From Pseudomonadota bacterium (lineage in GTDB: Bacteria > Myxococcota_A > UBA9042 > GCA-2863065): a stretch of DNA of 35,143 bases. The stretch spans positions 1-35,143 of the forward strand of contig SXOO01000246.1 in the NCBI GenBank assembly GCA_005776725.1, written 5' to 3'. The position numbers and the translations under genes were made by a program. The notes beneath the pieces were generated by a model, which worked only from the letters and a program-made list of their open reading frames with translations, was not told the DNA's origin and searched no databases. Every line of letters begins with the position of its first letter. Position 1 is the first letter of the stretch. Below are positions 8,110 through 16,122 of the stretch, one piece after another.

Positions 8110-8622
8110 TCAGCTGCCGCGCCGGGGTTGAAGCCGCGCTGCCACATCCGCCGGCAGCACGCCGGCGCGGATCAGGCGATCCCGCACCGCGTCGCGGAGA
8201 TTTGCGGCCGTCTCGAACGGCGGATCGGCGTCGTCCGCGGGGCTGGGCGGCGCGGCGCCCACGTCCGGAGCGGGCATGCTGAGGCAGGGACCCACCGCGT
8301 CCTCCACGGGCGCCTCGAGGCAAGGGCCGGTGCCCACGTCCTCCTCGACGTCCGGCGGCAACGCGCTGAGGCAGACGCTGAGGCCCGTATCTGCCGAGGT
8401 GACTACGTCTTCGAGCGGCGCGCCGAGGCAGGGACCCACATACGTATCGCCCACGTCGGGCACGAACGAGAGGCAGGGACCCACATTCGTTTCACCGTCG
8501 TAGGTGTCGTCGATGGCGTAGCTGAGGCACGGGCTCACGTCTGCGTCCTCGCACGCCTGGGCGGCGATCCCGACACCAACGAAGACGCCGATGGCTGCGT
8601 CGAGTCTCGGTCCCGTGCTCAT
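8110..8622 (-). CDS. Putative RiPP precursor with six Cys-Leu repeat modules (170 aa)
   Basis: ATG at 8622 has an excellent Shine-Dalgarno, AGGAGGG at 8627-8633. Residues 1-23 (MSTGPRLDAAIGVFVGVGIA...) are Gly/Ala/Val-rich and hydrophobic, then ACEDADV. Six modules follow, centred on SPCLS, GPCLS, GPCLG, SVCLS, GPCLE and GPCLS (C32, C50, C65, C84, C101, C113). Each is trailed by an acidic patch such as AIDD, PDVGD, PLEDV, PPDVEED, PVEDA or PAPDV. Residues of about 136-164 look like an amphipathic helix (ETAANLRDAVRDRLIRAGVL). One Cys per repeat, acidic residues between them, and two radical SAM genes directly downstream suggest a multi-core modified peptide. The start AIGVFVGVGIAAQAC is weakly lipoprotein-like, so a Cys-rich surface lipoprotein is the main alternative. 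Confidence 0.72.
   Translation of the reverse strand: MSTGPRLDAAIGVFVGVGIAAQACEDADVSPCLSYAIDDTYDGETNVGPCLSFVPDVGDTYVGPCLGAPLEDVVTSADTGLSVCLSALPPDVEEDVGTGPCLEAPVEDAVGPCLSMPAPDVGAAPPSPADDADPPFETAANLRDAVRDRLIRAGVLPADVAARLQPRRGS
8263..8535 (-). repeat. Degenerate coding repeats, six [GS]xCL modules
   Basis: This is the part of the precursor gene encoding residues 30-120. On the plus strand the units recur as variants of GAGGCAGGGACCCAC, for example near 8281, 8417 and 8471. Module spacing is irregular at 18, 15, 19, 17 and 12 codons. The Cys-Leu pair is invariant while the linkers vary, which suggests selection on the core residues rather than recent DNA duplication. Confidence 0.75.
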
Positions 8623-9008
8623 CGATCCCTCCTACGCGCGGTGAGCGCCTGTAGATCCTCCAGATGGTACGCCGACTACGCTCGGAACGCACGCGGGCTC
8701 CCGGGTCAACACCGGGTCAACCGGGTCAACACCGGGTCAACGGGTAACGGCGAACCGGTCGGCGTAAGTGGGGCGACCCCATGGGACGCCAAAGACCGCA
8801 GCCCTATTGTGGGTGCTACCACCCCGCACCAAGCCCGATTGCAATGCGCCATATGCGCCTCGAGGTCGGGCTCTAGGATCGCGGCCACGCCCCGCGCGCG
8901 TATCCAGGCGGTCAGCCGGCCAACTCCAAGGACGCGCGCACGGCGCGCACGGGCAGCCGCTTGCGCTAGCGCGCCGCCAACCGCTACCCTGCCGCCCGGA
9001 GGTAGTTC
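8623..9008. other. Divergent intergenic region, 386 bp
   Basis: This region lies between the minus-strand precursor gene and the plus-strand giant lipoprotein gene, so promoters for both must be here. It contains the GGGTCAAC repeat array (8701-8748). Immediately before the plus-strand gene is GGAGG at 8998-9002, 6 nt before its ATG. I see no clear -35/-10 pair for either gene. Long open frames crossing it are shadows. Confidence 0.6.
8701..8748. promoter_or_regulatory. Phased GGGTCAAC repeats (candidate operator array)
   Basis: GGGTCAAC occurs at 8703, 8714, 8723 and 8734, with a degenerate fifth copy (GGGTAACG) at 8742. Steps are 11, 9, 11 and 8 bp, close to one helical turn. All copies are in the same orientation and sit 79-126 bp upstream of the precursor start. 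The complement reads GTTGACCC, so each copy carries a -35-like TTGACC on the minus strand. A regulator-binding array is inferred; a simple microsatellite is possible. Confidence 0.5.
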
Positions 9009-12000
9009 ATGACGTTCAAGCGGGTGGTGCGCGCGGTACCTATCTTCAGTGCGCTCACTTTGGCCCTTCTTGCCTGCGGCGACATCAACGTGCCCCGGGC
9101 GGATGACACCGGCGGTGGCCCGCTCCCGGGCGCCGACACCCAGCCGCCTGACAAGCCCTGCGAGTATGGCCGGGACGAACAGTGCGATGATGGTGACATG
9201 TGCACCGTGGATGAATGCCTGATCACCGAGGTGTGCCGCCACAAGCCCCTCGAGAATGGGTGCAAGATCGACGGAGCCTGTTACGCGGACGGGGCGATCG
9301 CCACTGGAAACGCGTGTCTCTACTGCGACGTCGCCGCATCGAAGAACACCTGGACCACGACCACCTGCGACGACGGCAAGGTCTGTACTCGGGACGAGTG
9401 CACAGCGTCGAGCGGCTGCGTGTACCTCTCCGATGATGCGTTGCCGTGCGATGACGGCATCGGCTGCACCACCGACGACCACTGCGCGGCGGGTGTTTGC
9501 ACCGCCGCCCCCTGCCCGTGCGTGGCAGACGCCGACTGCGCCGGCGAGCTGGTGGTGGGCGACTGCGAGCGTGCGGCCTGCGAGTCCGAGCGCTGCGTGG
9601 TGCTGGCGGATGCCACGAAGGACGGGGCCAGCTGCGACGACCAGGATCCCTGTACCACCGGCGACAGCTGCGCCGCGGGCGCTTGCGCGGGAGCTACGCT
9701 CGCTTGTGTCGATGCCGCGAAGCCGTGTTTCGATGTGACCTGCAGCCAAGGGGCGTGCTCGCTGGTCCCGAAGCCTGTGGGTGCCGCGTGCAACGCAGAC
9801 TCGCCGTGCGTGAAGTCGGCGACGTGCAGCACTGGCGGGAACTGCTTGGGGAGCTGGGACGAGGCTGAGTGCGGGTGCACGGCTGACTCCGAGTGCGACG
9901 GCGTCTTCCCCTGTTCGAGCGGCAAGTGCAGCTCGGGGAGCTGTACCTTCGCGGCCCAACCAGGCGTCTGCAGGATCGGCGACAGCTGCGTCGAGGCCGG
10001 TATCTCTCACCCCAGCGACGCCTGCCGCCTCTGCGCCCCCTCCCTCGCCGTTGACGGATGGTCTTTGCCCGACTGCGACGATCAAGACCCTTGTACCGAG
10101 GACAGCTGCGACGTGGTTGCGGGCTGCGTGCATACTTCGGGTGGTTTGTGTTGCGAGAACGACGCGGAGTGCGCGTCTTTGAAGGTGGCCCCGTGCCAGA
10201 AGCCGAGCTGTGTGCTCGGCCAGTGTAAGCCCGTGGCAGACGGGGCTCAGGACGGGCAACCCTGCGACGACGGCCTGTACTGCAACAGCGGCGAGCTTTG
10301 CAGCGCTGGCGCCTGCAGCGGCGGCGCTCCCACCGAGTGCAGTGGCGATGGCGGCTGCCTGGTCGCGGGCTGCGACGAGGACAAGGACGAGTGCACTCTC
10401 ACACCCTCCAAGGACGGCGACGTCTGCTCCGACGGCGACTCTTGTACCGAAGCAGATGCCTGCACGGATGGCGCGTGCCAAGGGAAGCCCAAGGACTGCG
10501 CCTCCCTGAGCGATGGATGCCGCGAAGCGGCTTGCGTGGACGGCGAGTGCGCGGTCGAGATCCTCGTGGGAGCGCCGTGCGACGACGAGAACAGCTGTAC
10601 CTCCGGCGACAAGTGCGATCCAACGGGTCTCTGCGCCGGCGCGTGGGATCTGGCCGTCTGTGGTTGCCAGGACGACAGCGCGTGCGTCGGTCTCTCGGAC
10701 GCTTGCAATGCGGGCCAATGCAACACCGTGACGGGCGAGTGTTACGCCGAGCCCACGACGGGGCTCGCTTGTAGCGACGGCGCGGCGTGTACCTTCGATG
10801 ACGCCTGCACGGGCCTCGGCGTATGCGTCGGCACGCCCTACACCTGCGTCGGGTCGGCCTGCCAGACGGCGCTGTGCGACGGTACCGGCCTATGCAAGAC
10901 GGAGTTGGTCCCTGGTACGTGCCGGATCGAAGTCGACGGGACGCCCCGCTGTTTCGTCGCGCAGGATGCTTCGCCCACCTCGATTTGCCTCGTCTGCGAC
11001 CCTGCGGTGTCTCCGACCACTTGGACGGCCGCGGCTGACGGGCTCACCTGCGGCCAGGCGGGCGGCGAGTGCGAGAACCCCGGGTTCTGTCAGTTCGGCG
11101 CCTGCTCGAGTGGAGTCCAGCCCCCCGGGGCGCCGTGTGGCGACCAGTCGTCCAGCGCCTGCGACGGGCCGAACCGGTGTGATGCGAACGGAACCTGCCT
11201 CCCGGCTCACCTGGCGGCGGGGGCCCCGTGCGACGACGGCGACGGGACCAACATCCTCGACGCCTGCGACGGCTTCGGGCTGTGTCTCGGGTCGAAGTGC
11301 TCACAAGATACGCAGTGCGTCTCCCCGCCCACCCCTTGTCTCAGCTCCCCCGGAGCCTGCTCACTGGCGGCGGGCGAGTGCAAATACTCACCGAAGGGGG
11401 CAGGCGCCACATGTGACGACGGGCAGGCGAGTACCGTGGGCGATCAGTGCGACGGCGCCGGGACCTGCGTCGGACAGCCGCCGTGTACGGTCGGAGGCTG
11501 CACTTCGCCTCCCGGGCCCTGCGACGTGGCCGCGGGGACCTGCAGCGCCAGCACGGGGCTGTGCTCCTACGGAGCCAAGGCGGAGGGCGCGGCCTGCGAC
11601 GACAAGAACCCCTTCACCCTAGGCGACACGTGCACCAAAGACCGCGCCTGCGTCGGGATCGCCGACACCCCGCCGTGGCTCACCTCCATCGAAGCGACAC
11701 GGGTCGCGGTTGGGTCGACGGTGCCGTCGATCCGGATCTTCGCAGGCGAAGGCCGCGATCCCTCCGAGCACATCCAGGTGGTCAACGTCTCGGTCGTGGG
11801 CAGCTCCAACCCCGCGGTGCTGCAGGTGTCCGACGTCGCCGTGTCCTGCACGGACCAAGGGGCGGGCTGCATCGGCACGCTGGCCGTCACCGGTGCTCTG
11901 TCGACCATCGGGACCACGGTCGTCACGCTCGAGGTCTTCGACGGGACCTCCGCGGTGCAAAGCAGCTTCGACATCGAGATCACAGGGTGTCCGCCAACCA

Positions 12001-14357
12001 CACAAACCGTCACCGCGAGCGCTGGCGTCACGGTGCCCACCGACTGTAGAAGGCTCGATGTGAAGGTCTGGGGCGGCGGCGGCGGCGCCGGCGGTCAAGA
12101 AGGCGGAACGACCTCCAGCAACTTGGGCGGCCCGGGCGGCGGCGGCGGCTATTCCGAGGCGTCGCTGTCGGTCTCGCCCGGCCAGATCTACCAGGTGGCC
12201 ATCGGCGGCGGCGGCGCCGGTGGCGGGTGTCCGAGTCCCGTCCAGGGTGGGGGCGGTCCCTATCCGGGGGGCAACGCCACTAACAGCGGCCCCGGTGGAA
12301 AGGGCGCCGGTACGGGGATCGGCGGCGCCGGCGGCCTGTCGAAGAGCGCGGGAGAGGATGGCGGCGCGGGCGGCTACGGGGGCGGCGGGGGCGGCGCAGG
12401 CAACAAAGCGGGTGGCGGCGGTGGCGGCGCCACTGTGTTCAGCGGTCCTGCGGCTCCCGACTTGCTCATCGCCGGCGGAGGGGGCGGCGGCGGCGGCGCC
12501 GACTCGCCCGATCTCGGCGGCGCGGGAGGGGGAGGCTGCGGTGTTGCCGGCCAGGGCTTCACCGAAGGCTCTGATGGAGGCGGCGGCGGCGGCGGCGGGG
12601 CGTGTGTCGGTCAGAAGACCGTCGCTGCTTCGGGCGCACTGCCTGCGCAAGCGCCGCCGAGTGGTGCAGCCATTGGCGGAAAGAGCGCCGCGGGGGGCGA
12701 AGGCTGCGCCGCGTCGTCCGGAGGGGGCGGGGCGGCCGTATTGGCGTTCAGCAGCCACGATGAGGACGCTGGGCTGGTCGTTGACGACGCCAGCGCCTTT
12801 GAAGGGGAAGTGCTCACGGTGCCGGTGCGGGTAAAGCGCCTCGATGCGGGTCAGCCGGTGGGCTTCAAGTGGACGATCCAGGGGCTCTCGGCCCGCGAGG
12901 GCAAGGACTTCCTGCCCGCCACGGGGAGCGTGTCGATGCCTGTGGGCTCGGACACCTGGTCGCTCCCGGTCATCACCTTGGGCAACGGAGAGTTGGATGG
13001 GCTGCGCCTCCTGGAGGTTCGACTGACGGACGTGGTCAACGCGGCGGCCACAGACCCGATCGCGATCGGCTTCATCGGCGACGACGAGCTCTGTACGGCG
13101 GGACAGTCAGTGCTCGACGCCGACGGCACCGTCTTACTGGGGATGGGGTCGCTCTACTCCGACGCCGACGCCGACGGATACACTGGGCCGAAAGTGCCAG
13201 CCTGCGTCCTCCTCGGGCACGCACCTCCGTCCGGGTTCTACGACGTGCCGGCGGCGCCGCCTCAGCTCGGATGGAACGCCAAGGTCGTCGACGAAGTCGA
13301 CGTCGGGAAAGACCCGCGGCCTTGGTCCAATGACAACAGCGCCCGTTTGGAAGCCGGCTACGCGTATTCGAACAACCTGGATCAGGGCCAGCAGACGAGC
13401 TTCCTGCGGCTCAGCGATTGGCGCTTCCAGGTCCCCTCGAGCGCGAAGGTCCTGGGAGTGCGCCTGCACGTCCAGCGGTCTGTTGCCGCCTGTGCGGGCG
13501 GCGTCGTGGCGGACGCTACGGTGCGGCTCGTGGTGGGCGGTGCGCTGGTCGGACTGGAGAAGGCCGACGCCAGCCCGTGGCCCGTGTCCGCGACCTACGC
13601 CGCGTATGGGGGACCCCGGGATACCTGGGGTCTCAGCTTGTCCGCGGCGGACGTCAACAGTCCGTCCTTTGGGATCGCCGTCAGCGCCGCTTCAGCAACC
13701 CAGAACTGCGAAGCCCGCATCTATCACGCCTGGGTCGAGGTCTTCCTGGACGACGGGGAGGACTGTGCTCCGGCTGACGCGACCCGCTGGACCTCGCAGC
13801 CCCTCTATGTGGATGCGGACAGCGATCTCCACCACAACAGCATCGTCCCTTCGGTCTGCCTCGGCGAGGCCCTGCCGGCTCCATACACGACCGGCCACAG
13901 CCGAACGAGCTGGGGGGCGGACTGTTACGACGCCAACAGCAACGTCTTCCCCGGGCAGACGGCCTCGTACGCGGTCCAGCGTGGCGACGGGAGCTTCGAC
14001 TACGACTGCGACGGCGTGGCCACCCGCACCGCGGCGGCGTGCGACACGTGTTCGTGCAGTCTCTCGGGCACCTGCGCGGCCTTTACAGCGGGGACGTGCG
14101 CCAAAGGGGCAGCGCAGCTCGCATACAACTGCAGCGTGCTCGCCACCACCACCTGCGGCGCCTCCGTCGCGAAGGGGTCGTGCGCCGCTCGTCGCCTGGG
14201 GCTCGCACCCACGTGCAGCGCGCTCACTGTGACCATCGCGAGCGGCGTTGGTACCCACACGACGTACTGCTCGAGCCTCTATGCCGGCTACGGAAACCGG
14301 GACGGCATACTCAGTGACGACATCACCTACACAGCCTCCACGTGCACCTGCCACTAG
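9009..14357 (+). CDS. Giant multidomain Cys-rich and Gly-rich lipoprotein (1782 aa)
   Basis: ATG at 9009 has GGAGG at 8998-9002. The signal sequence MTFKRVVRAVPIFSALTLAL ends in the lipobox LLAC (C23), so the protein is probably lipid-anchored and surface-exposed. Residues of about 40-880 contain many copies of the myxobacterial Cys repeat CDDGxxCTxxxxC (e.g. CDDGDMCTVDEC, CDDQDPCTTGDSC). About 884-1005 looks like an Ig-like or cadherin-like beta domain. About 1019-1250 is a Gly-rich segment (GGGGAGGG runs with YSEASLSVSPGQIYQVAIGG) like bacterial Gly-rich adhesin domains. About 1257-1360 resembles Calx-beta (AFEGEVLTVPVRV, EGKDFLPATGSV). The C-terminal part has DADADGYTG and DADSDLHHNS, DYDCDG acidic motifs of the MopE type, which may bind calcium, then a Cys-rich tail. 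Its function is unknown; adhesion or envelope structure is plausible. Confidence 0.85.
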   Translation: MTFKRVVRAVPIFSALTLALLACGDINVPRADDTGGGPLPGADTQPPDKPCEYGRDEQCDDGDMCTVDECLITEVCRHKPLENGCKIDGACYADGAIATGNACLYCDVAASKNTWTTTTCDDGKVCTRDECTASSGCVYLSDDALPCDDGIGCTTDDHCAAGVCTAAPCPCVADADCAGELVVGDCERAACESERCVVLADATKDGASCDDQDPCTTGDSCAAGACAGATLACVDAAKPCFDVTCSQGACSLVPKPVGAACNADSPCVKSATCSTGGNCLGSWDEAECGCTADSECDGVFPCSSGKCSSGSCTFAAQPGVCRIGDSCVEAGISHPSDACRLCAPSLAVDGWSLPDCDDQDPCTEDSCDVVAGCVHTSGGLCCENDAECASLKVAPCQKPSCVLGQCKPVADGAQDGQPCDDGLYCNSGELCSAGACSGGAPTECSGDGGCLVAGCDEDKDECTLTPSKDGDVCSDGDSCTEADACTDGACQGKPKDCASLSDGCREAACVDGECAVEILVGAPCDDENSCTSGDKCDPTGLCAGAWDLAVCGCQDDSACVGLSDACNAGQCNTVTGECYAEPTTGLACSDGAACTFDDACTGLGVCVGTPYTCVGSACQTALCDGTGLCKTELVPGTCRIEVDGTPRCFVAQDASPTSICLVCDPAVSPTTWTAAADGLTCGQAGGECENPGFCQFGACSSGVQPPGAPCGDQSSSACDGPNRCDANGTCLPAHLAAGAPCDDGDGTNILDACDGFGLCLGSKCSQDTQCVSPPTPCLSSPGACSLAAGECKYSPKGAGATCDDGQASTVGDQCDGAGTCVGQPPCTVGGCTSPPGPCDVAAGTCSASTGLCSYGAKAEGAACDDKNPFTLGDTCTKDRACVGIADTPPWLTSIEATRVAVGSTVPSIRIFAGEGRDPSEHIQVVNVSVVGSSNPAVLQVSDVAVSCTDQGAGCIGTLAVTGALSTIGTTVVTLEVFDGTSAVQSSFDIEITGCPPTTQTVTASAGVTVPTDCRRLDVKVWGGGGGAGGQEGGTTSSNLGGPGGGGGYSEASLSVSPGQIYQVAIGGGGAGGGCPSPVQGGGGPYPGGNATNSGPGGKGAGTGIGGAGGLSKSAGEDGGAGGYGGGGGGAGNKAGGGGGGATVFSGPAAPDLLIAGGGGGGGGADSPDLGGAGGGGCGVAGQGFTEGSDGGGGGGGGACVGQKTVAASGALPAQAPPSGAAIGGKSAAGGEGCAASSGGGGAAVLAFSSHDEDAGLVVDDASAFEGEVLTVPVRVKRLDAGQPVGFKWTIQGLSAREGKDFLPATGSVSMPVGSDTWSLPVITLGNGELDGLRLLEVRLTDVVNAAATDPIAIGFIGDDELCTAGQSVLDADGTVLLGMGSLYSDADADGYTGPKVPACVLLGHAPPSGFYDVPAAPPQLGWNAKVVDEVDVGKDPRPWSNDNSARLEAGYAYSNNLDQGQQTSFLRLSDWRFQVPSSAKVLGVRLHVQRSVAACAGGVVADATVRLVVGGALVGLEKADASPWPVSATYAAYGGPRDTWGLSLSAADVNSPSFGIAVSAASATQNCEARIYHAWVEVFLDDGEDCAPADATRWTSQPLYVDADSDLHHNSIVPSVCLGEALPAPYTTGHSRTSWGADCYDANSNVFPGQTASYAVQRGDGSFDYDCDGVATRTAAACDTCSCSLSGTCAAFTAGTCAKGAAQLAYNCSVLATTTCGASVAKGSCAARRLGLAPTCSALTVTIASGVGTHTTYCSSLYAGYGNRDGILSDDITYTASTCTCH
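12070..12735 (+). repeat. Gly-rich low-complexity coding segment (GGC-rich)
   Basis: A run of GGC/GGN codons interrupted by short structured blocks encodes the Gly-rich domain of the giant lipoprotein. It is in frame throughout. The block YSEASLSVSPGQIYQVAIGG is the recurring signature of bacterial Gly-rich secreted proteins, so this is a domain rather than random slippage. Confidence 0.7.
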
Positions 14358-14409
14358 GGCGCGCTGACGGCACCTTCATGATCGCAAAACCGCGATGAGG
14401 TCCATTTCG

Positions 14410-16026
14410 ATGAAGACTTGGTTTTTGGCAGGTTCTCTTTCGTTCCTTTTGGGGTGCGGAGCTGCCTCCTCGGAAGCAGCGATAGACGCTAAAGCGGCTA
14501 CCGACGACGTGTCCACCAGCGATGGCGGCGGTGACGCGACGGACGAGGGCGACGGGTCGGACTCCGCTGACGCCACGGACGCCACCGACGCCACTGACGC
14601 CACTGACGCCACTGACGCCACCGACGCCACCGACGCCACTGACGCCACCGACGCCACCGACGCCACCGACGCCACTGACGCCACTGACGCCACTGACGCC
14701 ACCGACGCCACCGACGGCCAAGACGGAACGGATGGCGCCAGTCCCGGCACCACTATGGAGACCGCGCTGCCGATTGGTTTGGGCGAGACCTACTCGGGCA
14801 CGCTCGACGACCCGGAGACGTCCAAGGTCTACCTCTGGTTCGACGGCAAGGCGGGCCAGGCCATCCGTCTGAGCGCGTTCGCGAAGCAGGGCGAGGACAA
14901 TCCGTTCACGCCGGCCCGGCTCGACCTGTTCGTCAGCCTGATCGACGAGGCGAAGCAGACTATCGCACTCAACGACGACCCGTGGCCTGTCGACTCGAAC
15001 GACCCCAACGTGATCACGGTGCTTCCAGCTGACGGGAAGTACTGGGTGGTGGTGGAAGAGTGCCACTCGGTCTTCGGACCTGAGGAGTGCTCGCTTCTGG
15101 ACGAGATCACGGACAAGACCTTCCAGGTAGGCGTCTTCTCGCTCGAGGAGGGGACGGTCGAAGGTCCGACCGACCAAGATGGCACCACCCCGAACGCGCT
15201 GCCGGTGGTATGGAAGCCCGCCGGACCGGGCAGCTACTTCACGCATGACATCGTCGGCACCTTCGCAGCAGCCGAGGACGTAGACATCTACAGCGTCACC
15301 GTCCCCGCGGACGTGGACGTCCTCGCGGGCAACCGCGCTCACCTGGACATCTGGCTGCAGCCGATCGGCCTCGGCGAAAGCCGACACGGCGGGAACGGCG
15401 CATCATCCCCAGCGATCGTCCGGTTGGTCGACCCCGACAGCCCCTCCTCGGGTGGTTTCGCGCGCCTAGACCAGAAGCACTTCAGCGCCAGCGACCAGAC
15501 CGACCCGGCCGCGCTCCATGTGCCGGTCACACCGGGCAAGCCCTACCTCCTGTACGTCGCACGCAGCGCTGGGGAGCTCGGCCAGCGCGAACACTACGCA
15601 CTCAGAATGGCGGTCGGAAGCACCTACGACTACCCCGTGGAGAAGGCAGAGCCCGGGAACGACGTCGCCGTAACCGCAGAGGCGCTCACCGCCGTCTTGG
15701 AGGTCCTCTACACAGTCTCGGGCGATCTCTCGCCGGCGGACAGCGACCAGGACAACTTCGCGCTGGCGGTCCCCTTGGCTGTGACCCACGTCGATGTCAG
15801 GTGTGCCGCAGGTCGCCTGGGTTCGGGCCTTCTCGGCTTCGAGTTCGCACTCTTCGACAGCGTTGGAACGCTCCTGGCGGCGGAGACCGAATCGGAGACG
15901 GTGTCGCCCGATGCCATTGCGGAGCTGCCTGCCGAGTCGAACACGCTCACCCTCCGGGTCAAGGCGAGCGGACAGTCCGCGGACGTGACTGGCGCCTTCT
16001 ACGAGTGCCGGGCCTTCTTCTACTGA
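14410..16026 (+). CDS. Surface lipoprotein with a 16-copy Asp-Ala-Thr stalk (538 aa)
   Basis: I chose the ATG at 14410 because GAGG (14397-14400) is 9 nt upstream and MKTWFLAGSLSFLLGC is an ideal lipoprotein signal with lipobox LLGC. The ATG at 14395 would add five residues. After the anchor comes an acidic Ser/Asp/Gly segment, then 16 DAT units (nucleotides 14569-14712). The rest, from about residue 115, is beta-rich and resembles two pre-peptidase C-terminal-like domains: TALPIGLGETYSGTLDDPE, KVYLWFDGKAGQAIRLS, and later DVDIYSVTVPADV, TPGKPYLLYVARS. No catalytic domain is seen. The gene begins 52 bp after the giant lipoprotein stop on the same strand, so the two may be cotranscribed. Its function is unknown; a surface-displayed binding module is likely. 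Confidence 0.82.
   Translation: MKTWFLAGSLSFLLGCGAASSEAAIDAKAATDDVSTSDGGGDATDEGDGSDSADATDATDATDATDATDATDATDATDATDATDATDATDATDATDATDATDGQDGTDGASPGTTMETALPIGLGETYSGTLDDPETSKVYLWFDGKAGQAIRLSAFAKQGEDNPFTPARLDLFVSLIDEAKQTIALNDDPWPVDSNDPNVITVLPADGKYWVVVEECHSVFGPEECSLLDEITDKTFQVGVFSLEEGTVEGPTDQDGTTPNALPVVWKPAGPGSYFTHDIVGTFAAAEDVDIYSVTVPADVDVLAGNRAHLDIWLQPIGLGESRHGGNGASSPAIVRLVDPDSPSSGGFARLDQKHFSASDQTDPAALHVPVTPGKPYLLYVARSAGELGQREHYALRMAVGSTYDYPVEKAEPGNDVAVTAEALTAVLEVLYTVSGDLSPADSDQDNFALAVPLAVTHVDVRCAAGRLGSGLLGFEFALFDSVGTLLAAETESETVSPDAIAELPAESNTLTLRVKASGQSADVTGAFYECRAFFY
14569..14712 (+). repeat. Tandem 9-bp repeat, 16 copies (GACGCCACN)
   Basis: Sixteen perfect in-frame copies of GAC-GCC-ACN span 144 bp. 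They differ only at the silent third position of the Thr codon (one ACG, the rest ACC or ACT). Such arrays change length by slippage in multiples of three codons without a frameshift, so the stalk is probably length-variable between strains. Confidence 0.92.
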
Positions 16027-16122
16027 GTCCGTGGCCATTGCATCGTTCGGCCTTCGTCAGCTAGCGTAGCCCGCGTTCCACGGCTTTACTCGCAAGGCCC
16101 GGCACCGGGCAACGGAGACGAC

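Noticed and set aside
8701..8748. CRISPR array
   Set aside because: The units are 8 bp with 0-3 bp between them and no spacers, and no cas genes are present.
6841..9012. 723-codon plus-strand frame across the radical SAM operon
   Set aside because: The composition is Arg/His/Gly-rich without motifs, while the minus strand has two Fe-S motifs, SPASM cysteines and tight gene junctions.
8706..10718. 670-codon open frame on the minus strand
   Set aside because: It lies opposite the Cys-rich lipoprotein gene, which has a lipobox, a ribosome site and clear repeats. The minus frame is Ala/Arg/Gly-rich without any domain and is a GC-bias shadow.
11619..12758. 379-codon minus-strand Ala/Arg-rich frame
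   Set aside because: It is the complement of the GGC-rich Gly domain, so a stop-free complement is expected.
14569..14712. CRISPR or satellite repeat
   Set aside because: The units are exact 9-bp in-frame codons inside a well-defined lipoprotein gene, without spacers.
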